Positions 14,748-23,472 are shown, counted from the stretch's first letter. The stretch is 26,005 nucleotides of DNA from Acidobacteriota bacterium (GCA_024276295.1 JAJRXN010000185.1:1-26005), one strand, 5' to 3'. The notes: generated by a model not told the origin, from the sequence alone. Numbers and translations are program-made.

Positions 14748-17700
14748 CCGGCGATCCGGCCAGGCGCGACGAACGGCGGCAGCTCGAAGCCGATGCGCGG
14801 GCGCGCCGGCTCGCCTGCACCGAGTTCGAAAAGCCGCTGCTCCTCGAAGCAGGGGCCGGGACCGGCAAGACGACCACCCTCGTGGCGCGCATCGTCTGCT
14901 GGTGCCTCGGTCCGGGCTGGGCGCGCACGGTCGAACGCCTGTCCGAGAGCGGCGAGGACCCGACCGCGGAACGGATCGCGGCGGCGACGCTCGAACGGGT
15001 CGTCGCCATCACCTTCACCGAGGCGGCCGCCGCCGAGATGGCCCAGCGCGTCGGCCGGGCGCTCGGCGAGCTGGCGGCCGGGACGGACGACGGGCGGTTT
15101 CCCGAAGGCGCGCTGCCCGCTCCGGGCGCGGAGCGCAGCGCGCGCTGCCGCGCCCTGGCCGGCGCCCTCGACCGGCTCGTCGTGCGCACGATCCACGGTT
15201 TCTGCCGCCGGCTGCTGGCACGCCACCCGATCGAGGTGGGGCTGGCCCCGGGCTTTGCCGTCGACGCGGACCTTTCGATCACCACCGAGCTGGCCCACGA
15301 GGTCCTCGCCGAGCGTGCGCCGGCGCTGTTCACCGAACCGGAGTCGGCCGAGCTGCTGGCGCGCCTGTTCGACGACGGCATCGAGTTCGGCGATCTCGAA
15401 CAGGCGCTCACGCGCCTGGCGGCGGCCGACCTGCCGGCCGAACGGCTCGCGGAACCTCCCGACCGGGACGACGTCGCCACGCTGCATCGGCGGCTGCTCG
15501 ACGCCGCACGGTCGCTCGGCGGGATCCTCGCGCCGCTGCGCGACGTGCGCCGGAAACTCAAGGCCGCGGACGCGGCCCGCGACCTCGCGGACCTCGTCGA
15601 GGCCCTCGAGAGCATCGACCCCCACGCCCCGGGGTCGTTCGATCGGATCGTCGCCGCCGCCGGCCGATGCGAGAAGCTCCGGCCGAACCTGGCCGAACTG
15701 CGGAAGGACCCGGCCCGGCTCCCGGCGGCGGTCCGCGAGGCCCTCGGAATGCGCGTCGCCGAACTGGCACCGGCCGTCGCCCGGCTCGCCCCCGTCCTGG
15801 GCGCCCTGGCCGGAACCGATCCGGCGCTGCATGCCGCGGCGCGCGCGCTGCTCGCCCCGCTGCTGGCCGATCTCCAGCAGCGCCTCGCCCGGCGCGGCGT
15901 TCTCGGCTTCGATGCGCTGCTCGCCAGGGCCGAACGACTGCTGCGCGACAGGCGGATCGCGGGGGCGGTGCGGCGGGAGATCGACCAGTTGCTGGTCGAC
16001 GAGTTCCAGGACACCGACGCGCTGCAGTGCGAGATCATCACGCGGCTCGCGCTTCCCGACGAGCACTCGCCGAGGCCCGGCCTGTTCGTCGTCGGCGATG
16101 CCAAGCAGTCGATCTACGCCTTCCGCGGGGCGGACCTGGAGGCCTGGGAGGGCTTCCGCGAGCGGGTGCTCGCCGCCGGGGGCGAGACGCACCGGTTGGC
16201 GCTGAGCTTCCGCTCGGTCCCCGGCATCCTCGCCGAGGTCGAACGTCTGATCCGACCGGTGATGCGGCCTCATCCGGGCCTCCAGCCGCGGTTCGAACCG
16301 CTGCTCGCCGCGCGCGGCGTGGCGGACGGCAGCACGCGCGATCCCATCGAGCACTGGGTGAGCTGGCGTGCCGAAGAGGACGGCTCGCCGGCGACCCGCA
16401 CGACGCGGGCGCACGAGGCTGTGGAACTCGAAGCGCGGGCGATCGCTGCGGACATCCGCCAGCGACACGACCGGGACGACGTTCCTTGGAACGCGTTCGC
16501 ACTCCTGCTGCGCAGTACGGGCGACATCGAGCGCTATCTCGAGGCGCTGCGCGCCGCGGGCATCCCGTACGCCGTCACGCGGGACCGACAGTACTTCCGG
16601 CGGCGCGAGGTGATCGACGCTGCAGCACTGCTGCGCGCGATCATCGACCCGTCCGACACGATGGCGCTGGTCACGTACCTGCGATCGGCCGGCGGCGGCC
16701 TGCCGGATGCCGCGCTGATTCCGCTCTGGAGCGCCGGCCTGCCCGATTCCGCCGCGGCCCTCTCTCCCGCGGACCCCGACGCGCTCGGGCGCGCCCTGCA
16801 GGCGGTCGACCACGCGGCGGAGGTCGTCGGGCGGATCGCCGACGAGATCCCGGGCCTCGAACGGCTCGGCGACTGGCCGGCGGCCGTGCGTGCGGCGCTG
16901 CAGCACCTCGCGGAGCTGCGCGGGGCGTTCCATCTCGACCCTCCCGCGCTGTTCGTCGAGAAGCTGCGCACGCTCTGCCTGCCGGAGCCGATCGAGGCTG
17001 GACGCTACCTCGGCGCCTTCCGACTGGCGAACCTCGAACGGCTCTTCGACGAGATTCTCTCCGCGCTCGGCGGCGATCGGGTCGACCCGGAGACCCTTCT
17101 GCGGGCCCTCCGGCGCAGCGTGGCCGAGCTGCTCGAGGCCGAGGAAGCGCGGCCGGAAGCCGCCGCGTCCGATGCAGTGCAGGTGATGACGATCCACGGC
17201 AGCAAGGGGCTCGGATTCGAGCACGTCTATCTTCCGCAGCTCCACCGCGGCCATGGCGGGAGACGGCGCGAGCGCACGACGGAGGTGCTTCGCCGGGGTG
17301 GTCGCGCCGGAATCGTCCTGTTCGGCCGGCCCGACCCGCGGGCGCTGCTCGCGCGCTGCGCGCTCGGGGACGTCGCGCTCGCCGAGCAGGTGCGCCTGCT
17401 CTACGTCGCGATGACGCGCGCGAAGGACCGGCTCGTGCTCTGCGGGCTGCGCCAGGGACAGCGGGCGCGCGGTGGGTCCTCGCTGATGGAGATGATCGAG
17501 CCGGCGGACGCGGACCTCGACCTCGTCTCGCTGTGGGCCGAACTGCGCGAGGACGGCGTCGACCAGAAGCGCATCGGCCCGGCGGTCTGGCGCTTTCCGG
17601 CCCTGCGCCCTGCCGGAAGGCGCCGGCGCACGGAAGGAAGCGTCCCCCCGACCGCGTCGCCCGACGAGATCGAGGCCTGGCTCGCGAACGCCGACCGGCT

Positions 17701-18379
17701 GGCGGCGGCGCGGCGCGCGGCCGCCCGGCACAAGGCCCGCCCGCTCGCGACGCGGATGTCCGACGAAGCCCACGAGCGGCTGCGCGAGCTGCTGATCGAG
17801 GCGGGAGCGAGCCCGGAGGAGGGAAGCGAGGCGACCGGCGTGGCGCCCGGGGACGACGAGCGGGTCGCGATGGCGGCCGGAAGCCTGGTGCACCGCGTGC
17901 TCGAACGCCTCGACCTGGCGCGCCCCGTGACCGAGGCCCTGCGGGTCGAGGCCGCCAGGGCCGGCGTTATCGCGGCAGGGCTCGCGCCGGAGCGGCTGGT
18001 GCGGCAGGTGGCCGGGCGAGCCGCCGCCCTGCTCGAACGGATGGCCGAGGGGCCGCTCGCCGCCCGGCTCGAACGGATCGCACCGGGAGTGCTCGGCCGC
18101 GAGGTGCCGCTGGTCGCGCCGCCCGGAGCGCCGGACACCGCGGTCGCCTATCGTGCAGGGGTGATCGATCTGGTCTACCGCGACGCGGACGGCGTGCTCG
18201 TCGTCGCCGACTACAAGACCGACGATGTCGACGACGAGGCGCTCGAGCGGCGGGCGCTCGCCTACGCACCGCAGCTTGCCGCCTATCGGGACGGGCTGCG
18301 GCGGGCGCTCGCGATCGACGGACCGGTGCGGGCGGAGCTGTGGTTCCTCGCGCGCGGCGTCATCCGGGACGTGCCGTGA
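14744..18379 (+). CDS. addA: AddA-like UvrD-type helicase with C-terminal nuclease
   Basis: This encodes 1211 residues with the full set of superfamily 1 helicase motifs: Walker A AGAGTGKT (36-43, Lys42), ITFTEAAAAEM, Walker B VDEFQDTD (Asp419-Glu420), VGDAKQSIYAFRG, SFRS, MTIHGSKGLGFEHVYLP and LLYVAMTRAKDRL. The C terminus is a PD-(D/E)XK nuclease (GVIDLVY with Asp1142, then VVADYKTD with Asp1156 and Lys1158). With the AddB-like subunit it would unwind and degrade broken DNA ends and load the recombinase. The start is GTG 14744-14746, overlapping the AddB-like stop; an extended frame further upstream is only an overlap of the AddB gene. Length fits the family. Its stop overlaps the next gene. 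Confidence 0.92.
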   Translation: MTGDPARRDERRQLEADARARRLACTEFEKPLLLEAGAGTGKTTTLVARIVCWCLGPGWARTVERLSESGEDPTAERIAAATLERVVAITFTEAAAAEMAQRVGRALGELAAGTDDGRFPEGALPAPGAERSARCRALAGALDRLVVRTIHGFCRRLLARHPIEVGLAPGFAVDADLSITTELAHEVLAERAPALFTEPESAELLARLFDDGIEFGDLEQALTRLAAADLPAERLAEPPDRDDVATLHRRLLDAARSLGGILAPLRDVRRKLKAADAARDLADLVEALESIDPHAPGSFDRIVAAAGRCEKLRPNLAELRKDPARLPAAVREALGMRVAELAPAVARLAPVLGALAGTDPALHAAARALLAPLLADLQQRLARRGVLGFDALLARAERLLRDRRIAGAVRREIDQLLVDEFQDTDALQCEIITRLALPDEHSPRPGLFVVGDAKQSIYAFRGADLEAWEGFRERVLAAGGETHRLALSFRSVPGILAEVERLIRPVMRPHPGLQPRFEPLLAARGVADGSTRDPIEHWVSWRAEEDGSPATRTTRAHEAVELEARAIAADIRQRHDRDDVPWNAFALLLRSTGDIERYLEALRAAGIPYAVTRDRQYFRRREVIDAAALLRAIIDPSDTMALVTYLRSAGGGLPDAALIPLWSAGLPDSAAALSPADPDALGRALQAVDHAAEVVGRIADEIPGLERLGDWPAAVRAALQHLAELRGAFHLDPPALFVEKLRTLCLPEPIEAGRYLGAFRLANLERLFDEILSALGGDRVDPETLLRALRRSVAELLEAEEARPEAAASDAVQVMTIHGSKGLGFEHVYLPQLHRGHGGRRRERTTEVLRRGGRAGIVLFGRPDPRALLARCALGDVALAEQVRLLYVAMTRAKDRLVLCGLRQGQRARGGSSLMEMIEPADADLDLVSLWAELREDGVDQKRIGPAVWRFPALRPAGRRRRTEGSVPPTASPDEIEAWLANADRLAAARRAAARHKARPLATRMSDEAHERLRELLIEAGASPEEGSEATGVAPGDDERVAMAAGSLVHRVLERLDLARPVTEALRVEAARAGVIAAGLAPERLVRQVAGRAAALLERMAEGPLAARLERIAPGVLGREVPLVAPPGAPDTAVAYRAGVIDLVYRDADGVLVVADYKTDDVDDEALERRALAYAPQLAAYRDGLRRALAIDGPVRAELWFLARGVIRDVP

Positions 18380-18921
18380 ACCGGCTCGTGCTCGCCGTCG
18401 CGGCCGAGGAATCCGCCGGGGTGCAGCTCGTGCGCGCACTCGCTGCACATCATCGCGCCGCAGGTCGTCGCGGCGGCGCGGATCGGCGCGGGGTGCCGCT
18501 GCTGCTCGCGTTCGTCGACCAGGCGGCCCGCGACCCGGCGGCGATCCCGCGACGATCGCAGGACCTCGCGCGACGCCGCGTCTACCGCCGGCGCGACGTC
18601 CCGTTCGACGGACGGCTGCCTTGGCAGCGTGATGCCGCCACGCTCGACCGGTTCGTGCGCGCCGCCGACTTCCACCCGCTCCCCTCGCCGTGGGGCGATC
18701 CCGTCGCGCGCCTTCGCGGTGAATCGCTCGGCATCGCCAAGGTCGCCGGAACGGCCGACGGTCCACCGGACACGTCGCCGGGAACGGTGGTCGGAACCGC
18801 CGAGGACGGCGGCGTGATCGTGGCGTGCGGGACGGGTGCGCTCGTCGTGACCCACGTCCGGCGCGAGGGCCGCGTGCTGCCGGCCTGGACAGCACTCGTT
18901 CCACCGCAGGTGCTGGAATAG
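18376..18921 (+). CDS. Formyltransferase-like protein lacking the catalytic half
   Basis: This encodes 181 residues from GTG 18376-18378, overlapping the AddA-like stop as GTGA. The sequence follows the latter part of methionyl-tRNA formyltransferase-like proteins: a helix (ESAGVQLVRALAA), the linker YRRRDVPFDGRLPWQRDAAT, then FVRAADFHPLPSPWG, and the C-terminal barrel-like domain (SPGTVVG, GGVIVACGTGALVVTHVRR). The N-terminal Rossmann part with the Asn-His-Asp catalytic residues and the folate site is absent, and the coupled AddA-like gene upstream leaves no room for it. It may be a stable accessory protein, an RNA-binding relic, or a decaying gene. Assignment rests on pattern memory and is moderate. 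Confidence 0.6.
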   Translation: MNRLVLAVAAEESAGVQLVRALAAHHRAAGRRGGADRRGVPLLLAFVDQAARDPAAIPRRSQDLARRRVYRRRDVPFDGRLPWQRDAATLDRFVRAADFHPLPSPWGDPVARLRGESLGIAKVAGTADGPPDTSPGTVVGTAEDGGVIVACGTGALVVTHVRREGRVLPAWTALVPPQVLE

Positions 18922-18941
18922 CGGCGACCGGTGCCGGTTTT
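18922..18941 (+). terminator. Possible short terminator between convergent genes
   Basis: In the 23-base gap between convergent stops, CGGC (18922-18925) can pair with GCCG (18933-18936) over a 7-base loop, followed by G and TTTT (18938-18941). The stem is short, so this is a weak candidate. Confidence 0.25.
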
Positions 18942-18944
18942 CCG

Positions 18945-20192
18945 TCAGCGCGCCTCACGCAAGCCCGCGGCGAGCCGTGCGGACAGCTCCCGGTCGAGCA
19001 TCACCATCCTGCCGATCGTGCCCCGCTCGCCGGAAGCCTCGTCGACGTGCGGATTGAAGTACTCCCAGACCACCCGGCCGTCGGGAGTCACCTCGAACAC
19101 GCGCCCTTTGCCGGACTCGGTCACAAGCGTGTGGCCGCCGGCCAGGCGCTGGCACGTGCCGCGTGATCGAGTGTAGAAGGACTCCAGTGGGTCGGCGCGG
19201 TACTCCCAGACGATCCGGCGCGAGCGGAGATCCAGCTCGATCACGCGGGACCAGCCGCGCACCAGCCCGTTGTCGAAGATCAGCAGCCGGCCCCTTTCGA
19301 CGACCTGGGCATCGTGGGGGCCGTCGAGTTGCCCCGGTCCCCAAGCCCAGAGCAGACGCCCGCTGTCCCAGTCGATCGCGAACACCGCGTTCTGGTGCCG
19401 CGAGGTGACGAGCACCGAGCCCTCGGGAAAGACTCCCCGTGAGCGCCGGGACGCGCCGCTGTCGATCCACCGCACCGTGTTGGCGTGGATCAGGTCGACG
19501 TACCGCTCGCCGCGGATGGTCTTCGCGGCCACCTCCAGCGGCGTGAACAGCTCCGGAGACGAGGTGAGACTCTCGAGCAGCGACCGCGAACCGATCTCGC
19601 GTCCCGAGCCGTCGAGCCGCACGAGCAGGTCGTCACGCACCGGATCGGCGGGACTGATGTGCGGTGCATCGACGTAGCGGAAGACGAGCGCCAGCAGCGT
19701 CCCGTCGGGCAGAACGGCCACGTCGTGATGGAACGGCCGCCGCACGCGCCAGACGACCCTGCCATCGGCATCGAAGCGCAGCAGGTAGCGTGCGCGATCC
19801 TCCGCCTGGACCTTCGGGCCGAGCTTCTCTGTACCGAGCCAGAGCAGCCCCCCGTCGGCCAGCGGCCGGGCGCGCACCAGGTACCGCGCCCGCCGATCGT
19901 GCCACGACCGCAGCACCGTGCCCTGACGGTCGATCAGTTCGGCGACCGGCGGCCGGCGCGACGAATAGAGAAACAGATGTCCATCGTCCCCCTCGCCCTC
20001 CACCTCGGCCCGCGTCACGCCGCTCCGCTCCGGATCGGCGGGCCCGGCCGTCGCGGCGTAGGGAAGCGAGCGCAGCCGATCGACCCGGTCGCCGGCCTCG
20101 TCCCGCCGCTCGGGAACCGGCTCGCGCGCGTTGCACGCGCTGGCCAGAACGATCGCCGCGACGACCAGCCAGCCCGTCCGGTTCGTCATCAT
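18945..20192 (-). CDS. Arylsulfotransferase-like (ASST-type) beta-propeller lipoprotein
   Basis: This encodes 415 residues from ATG 20190-20192 (a second ATG follows directly). It starts with a lipoprotein signal peptide: hydrophobic core, then ASAC with Cys20 as the likely lipidated residue. The body is a beta-propeller of repeated blades with the pattern of arylsulfotransferase-like proteins: LFLYSSRRPPVAELID, RRPFHHDVAVLPDGTLLAL, LLIFDNGLVRGWSRVIELD, RIVWEYRADP, GTCQRLAGGHTLVTESGKGRVFEVTPDG, VVWEYFNPH. Known relatives transfer sulfate between phenols in the periplasm, but many propeller proteins of this group have unknown substrates, so activity is uncertain. Its start overlaps the stop of the CPBP-type gene (ATGATGA), indicating coupled translation. 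Confidence 0.8.
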   Translation of the reverse strand: MMTNRTGWLVVAAIVLASACNAREPVPERRDEAGDRVDRLRSLPYAATAGPADPERSGVTRAEVEGEGDDGHLFLYSSRRPPVAELIDRQGTVLRSWHDRRARYLVRARPLADGGLLWLGTEKLGPKVQAEDRARYLLRFDADGRVVWRVRRPFHHDVAVLPDGTLLALVFRYVDAPHISPADPVRDDLLVRLDGSGREIGSRSLLESLTSSPELFTPLEVAAKTIRGERYVDLIHANTVRWIDSGASRRSRGVFPEGSVLVTSRHQNAVFAIDWDSGRLLWAWGPGQLDGPHDAQVVERGRLLIFDNGLVRGWSRVIELDLRSRRIVWEYRADPLESFYTRSRGTCQRLAGGHTLVTESGKGRVFEVTPDGRVVWEYFNPHVDEASGERGTIGRMVMLDRELSARLAAGLREAR

Positions 20193-20890
20193 CCGACACC
20201 GAGGAAACGACCGAAGCCGAGCGTGAAGATCAGGATGCCGTAGAGAGCATGCTCGAGGCTCGAGACCAGCAGCGAGCCGCAGCGGCGATACGTGTGCGCG
20301 AACAGCAGCCCGCCCGCCGCCGTCAGCGCGATGGCGACCTCGTTGCGAAATACCACGTGTCCGAGACAGAACACCGCTGCGCTCGCTCCGACCATCACCC
20401 ATCCGGTGCCGAACAGGCTGCGATATCGATGAAAGAAGAACGCACGATAGACCACCGCCTGCGGCAGGACCGAGACGAACGGGTAGAGCGCGATCAGCAG
20501 TCCCCAGGTTCCGGCGTGCTGTCGCGGAAAGGCGAGGAAGACCCCGGGGCCGAACGCGGCGTGCGCGGCGACCGCCGTCACGGCGACGACGACGAAACGG
20601 GTGCCGACCCGGCGCAGTTCGGCTCCCTGCCCGCGCCAGCGCCAGAGGCGGCCCCGGTCGAAGGTCGGATCGAGCAGCAGCGAGACGAGGCAGCCGGCCG
20701 TCACCAGCCACAGGACCGTGAGGATGTGCATCGGGGGGCGGCGCCAGACATACAGCAGCGGCAACCCGACGAACAGCAGCAGCAGCTCGGCCACGAGCAC
20801 CGGCCGTGGCAGCGCGAGGGCCCCCTGGCGCATCGCGAGCCGGCGCACCGCCTCGGGCCACGCCGAACGTGAACGGCCCCGATTCCCCAT
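20189..20890 (-). CDS. CPBP (CAAX protease-like) membrane protein with altered motif 1
   Basis: This encodes 233 residues from ATG 20888-20890, a multi-helix membrane protein of the CPBP/Abi family. The later motifs are present: VFCLGHVVF (motif 2 His) and SLEHALYG (motif 3 His). The first motif, which in this subgroup usually reads PQE or PEE before a YRAFFFHRY stretch, reads PQAVVYRAFFFHRY, so the catalytic glutamate appears to be alanine (codon GCG). If so, this is a pseudoprotease or uses another residue. Family members cleave prenylated proteins or peptides or act as chaperone-like membrane factors. It overlaps the arylsulfotransferase-like gene, its likely functional partner. The start is chosen by the lack of hydrophobic sequence upstream; ATG at 20831-20833 is an alternative. 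Confidence 0.8.
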   Translation of the reverse strand: MGNRGRSRSAWPEAVRRLAMRQGALALPRPVLVAELLLLFVGLPLLYVWRRPPMHILTVLWLVTAGCLVSLLLDPTFDRGRLWRWRGQGAELRRVGTRFVVVAVTAVAAHAAFGPGVFLAFPRQHAGTWGLLIALYPFVSVLPQAVVYRAFFFHRYRSLFGTGWVMVGASAAVFCLGHVVFRNEVAIALTAAGGLLFAHTYRRCGSLLVSSLEHALYGILIFTLGFGRFLGVG

Positions 20891-21036
20891 GCCCCAACGA
20901 TACCTGCTCGGTCGCCGACCGCTCACGGACGGCCGGCGACCGGCCACCGGCATCGGAAGAGGATCCGCGGGCGCTGCGGCGCGATCGGCCGATGATCCGG
21001 ATGACCGCAGGGCGAGCACCGCCCCGGAGAGCCCCG

Positions 21037-21816
21037 ATGAGAACCTTCGAACACGGCCGCTTCTGCTGGCACGATCTTGCAACTCCCGACCCGGAGGCGG
21101 CCATGCGGTTCTACGGTGCGCTGTTCGGCTGGAGTGCCGAGCAGCACCCGACGGGAGAGGACTGCGCATACACCATCTTCTCGGACGGCGAGACGCAGGT
21201 CGCGGGAGCCCGGATCCCCGGACCCGAGCACGGGAACATCCCGTCGCACTGGACCTGCTGTGTCGCCGTCGACGACGTCGACGACGCGGCGCGACGCGCG
21301 ACGGAGACCGGCGCGCAGCTCTGCCACGGACCGGTCGACGTCCATGACCTCGGCCGCGTGGCGACGCTCCTCGACCCGACGGGAGCCGCCGTCGCGCTGT
21401 GGACCGAGCACCGGCGGGCCGACACGCTCGCCAGCCCGCCGCGTCCGGGACGTTTCTGCTGGGACGAACTCGCCACGCGGGACCTTCCGGCGGCGCGGCG
21501 GTTCTACACCGGACTGCTCGGCTGGGGCACGAGGGAGCGGGAGATGCCAGGGGGGGAGCCGTACACGGTCTTCACCAGAGGTGACGAGATGTGCGCCGGC
21601 GCGCTCGGCATGAGCGAGGAGTGGGGAGACGTTCCGCCGCACTGGATGCCGTACGTGATGGTCTCCAACTGCGATGAGACGGCCCGCGCGGCCGGGCGTC
21701 TCGGAGGAAGCGTGTGCGTCCCGCCGACCGACATCCCGTCGATCGGACGGATCACCGTGCTCCAGGATCCGTTCGGGGCGACGCTGTCGGCAATCACGTT
21801 CACCGAAAAGACCTGA
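21037..21816 (+). CDS. Tandem glyoxalase/VOC-fold protein
   Basis: This encodes 259 residues with two VOC (glyoxalase/bleomycin resistance/dioxygenase) domains. Each begins with nearly the same block, HGRFCWHDLATPDPEAAMRF and PGRFCWDELATRDLPAARRF, and each ends in a strand holding a DPTGAAVALW or DPFGATLSAI motif, typical of this subgroup. Members of the two-domain group are often annotated as hydroxylases or lyases of unknown substrate; metal-binding residues are not certain here. ATG 21037 is preceded by CGGAGAG. The 146 bases upstream carry no gene, and no convincing promoter is visible there. The gene stands alone between the divergent CPBP-type gene and the following small gene. Confidence 0.85.
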   Translation: MRTFEHGRFCWHDLATPDPEAAMRFYGALFGWSAEQHPTGEDCAYTIFSDGETQVAGARIPGPEHGNIPSHWTCCVAVDDVDDAARRATETGAQLCHGPVDVHDLGRVATLLDPTGAAVALWTEHRRADTLASPPRPGRFCWDELATRDLPAARRFYTGLLGWGTREREMPGGEPYTVFTRGDEMCAGALGMSEEWGDVPPHWMPYVMVSNCDETARAAGRLGGSVCVPPTDIPSIGRITVLQDPFGATLSAITFTEKT

Positions 21817-21947
21817 CCGCCCTGCCTTGCCCGCCTTCGTGCCGGGCGCCAGATTGGAGTCTGATCTCTCGGCAGGACGGTCCGCAGTGACCTCAATGCC
21901 TGCCGCGGCGAAGTAAGCCGGCAGTCACGCCCCCTCGAGGAGCCGAG

Positions 21948-22262
21948 ATGTCAGCGCCCGAGAATCACGAGCAACTCGACGAGATCCTGCTCCCGGAGTG
22001 GCGCGAGCGCGCCGAACGGCTGGCCCGCCATTTCGGCCTCGAGGAGATCCGGATCACCTGGTCGCTCGACGACGTCCCCGCGTCATCCGGGGCCCAGCCG
22101 GCGATGATCGACCTGCCGCTGTGGCTCGACGGTCGCAAGGTCGGCGCGCTGGTCGTGGTCTCGGCGGACGGCAAGGACTTCACCGGCGGCGATCCTGCCG
22201 CGATGCGGCGTCTTCTGCTGCTCCGCGACGCACTCGAACGCGACCTCGCTGAGTTCGCCTGA
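21948..22262 (+). CDS. Small cytoplasmic protein, possibly a minimal GAF-like domain
   Basis: I do not recognise a family with confidence. The 104-residue protein has no signal peptide or membrane helix. After an acidic helix (EILLPEWRERAERLARHFG) come two strands, including IDLPLWLDGRKVGALVVVS, and a closing helix (AMRRLLLLRDALERDLAEF). The strand-turn-strand-helix plan resembles the second half of a GAF domain, which is an inference from pattern only. GAGGAG precedes the ATG by 5 bases. A 6-bp inverted repeat (CTGCCG at 21900-21905 with CGGCAG at 21919-21924) lies in the leader, and the 131-base gap before it holds nothing else that I can name. Confidence 0.65.
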   Translation: MSAPENHEQLDEILLPEWRERAERLARHFGLEEIRITWSLDDVPASSGAQPAMIDLPLWLDGRKVGALVVVSADGKDFTGGDPAAMRRLLLLRDALERDLAEFA

Positions 22263-22295
22263 GCCGTCCGGCCCCGTCACGACGAGCGGAAAGCC

Positions 22296-22323
22296 GGCGA
22301 GGGACTGTTGCCGCAGCCTCGCC
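22296..22323 (+). terminator. Seven-base-pair hairpin between the small gene and the KAS III gene
   Basis: GGCGAGG (22296-22302) pairs with CCTCGCC (22317-22323) across a 14-base loop, 33 bases after the stop of the small protein gene. No run of T follows, so it may be a weak terminator or a structured leader of the ketoacyl synthase gene. No known riboswitch signature was recognised in the 155-base gap. Confidence 0.3.
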
Positions 22324-22417
22324 AGCGGCGTACTTCTCGGAAGGCTGAACCCGGTCGTTTCGCGAGCCGCACCGGCATGGCGGCCCGGCGGTTCAGGCGG
22401 GGCACACGGGCGGAACC

Positions 22418-23443
22418 ATGGATACCTCCGATCACGAGTTCATTCTCGGCGGGATCGCGGCCGCGGTGCCGGAGGAACGCCTCGACAACGAGACACTGGC
22501 CGCCCGACTCGGCATGTCGGCCCCGGAGATCCTGCGCCGGACCGGAATCGCGGAGCGGCGCGTCGCCGCGCGGCACGAGAGCGCGTCGACCCTCGGCGCA
22601 CGCGCCGCGCGGGATGCTCTCGACCGGGCCGGACTCGCCGCAAGCGAGATCGATCTGCTCGTGCTCTCGACATACACGCCCGACCACCTGCTCTGCCCGA
22701 CCAGTCCGGCGATCGCGCACGCGATCGGTGCGGAACGGGCCGGCACGTTCGACCTCAACGCGGCCTGTTCGGGCGGCGTCACCGCCCTGATGACGGCGAG
22801 CGGCCTACTCGGCCGGCCGTTCCGCAACGTGCTGGTCGTCACGTCCGATCTGTCCACGCGTTACGTCCGGCGGGACGAGCCGAAGACGGCGATGGTCTTC
22901 GGCGACGGCGCGTCGGCGATGCTGCTGCGCCGGGCGGGCGATCTCGACGCGAGGCCGTGGCGCATCCTGGCCGCCGACCTCGGCGCCGACGGCGCGGGCG
23001 CGACGCTGTTCCGCGTTCCGGACGGCGGCAGTGCACGCCGTCCGCTCAACGGTCGGCCCCACCCGGAAGTGCACTCGATCGAGATGGACGGACGCGCCGT
23101 CTTCCGCTTCGCGGTCGATCGCGGCATCCAGGTGGTCGAGGAACTCTGCCGGCGGGCCGGCTTCGCGCCCCATCAGATCGACCACGTGATCCCCCACCAG
23201 GCGAACCTGCGGATCATCCACGCGCTGGCCGAGCGGACCGAGATCCCGGCCGAACGCTGGTTCTCGAACATCGCGCGCTACGGCAATACCGCGTCGAGTT
23301 CGATCCCGATCGCCCTGGCCGAACTGATCGAGGGCCGACAGGTACGGCCGGGCCAGCGTATCCTGCTCGTCGCGTTCGGCGCAGGACTGACGTGGGCGGG
23401 ACTCGCCCTCGAGGCCGGCAGCGTGATGCCTTCCGGCCACTGA
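22418..23443 (+). CDS. 3-oxoacyl-ACP synthase III (FabH-like)
   Basis: This encodes 341 residues of the thiolase fold with the catalytic triad of beta-ketoacyl-ACP synthase III: Cys117 in NAACSGG, His260 in PHQANLRI and Asn290 in RYGNTASSSIP. These residues allow decarboxylative condensation of an acyl-CoA starter with malonyl-ACP. The enzyme could start fatty acid synthesis or serve a specialised acyl pathway; no other fatty acid genes lie nearby, so the cellular role is open. ATG 22418 is preceded by GGCGGAACC, a weak ribosome site. The following gene starts 29 bases after its stop. Confidence 0.88.
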   Translation: MDTSDHEFILGGIAAAVPEERLDNETLAARLGMSAPEILRRTGIAERRVAARHESASTLGARAARDALDRAGLAASEIDLLVLSTYTPDHLLCPTSPAIAHAIGAERAGTFDLNAACSGGVTALMTASGLLGRPFRNVLVVTSDLSTRYVRRDEPKTAMVFGDGASAMLLRRAGDLDARPWRILAADLGADGAGATLFRVPDGGSARRPLNGRPHPEVHSIEMDGRAVFRFAVDRGIQVVEELCRRAGFAPHQIDHVIPHQANLRIIHALAERTEIPAERWFSNIARYGNTASSSIPIALAELIEGRQVRPGQRILLVAFGAGLTWAGLALEAGSVMPSGH

Positions 23444-23472
23444 CCGCCCCGGCGCCGCGAACGGAGCAGTCG

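Noticed and set aside
16290..16305. A tRNA T-loop-like GGTTCGAACC
   Set aside because: It lies inside the AddA-like coding frame and no acceptor or anticodon arm can be built around it.
14504..18958. A long open frame antisense to the AddA-like gene, of almost 1500 codons
   Set aside because: Same GC effect; the plus-strand frame carries all helicase motifs in order, while the antisense product is arginine-rich without motifs.
20891..21036. Possible small gene in the gap before the VOC-fold gene
   Set aside because: Frames here are fragments of longer GC-driven frames, with no ribosome site or recognisable product.
22263..22417. Possible riboswitch before the KAS III gene
   Set aside because: Only one simple hairpin is clear; no conserved box of a known riboswitch class is recognised.
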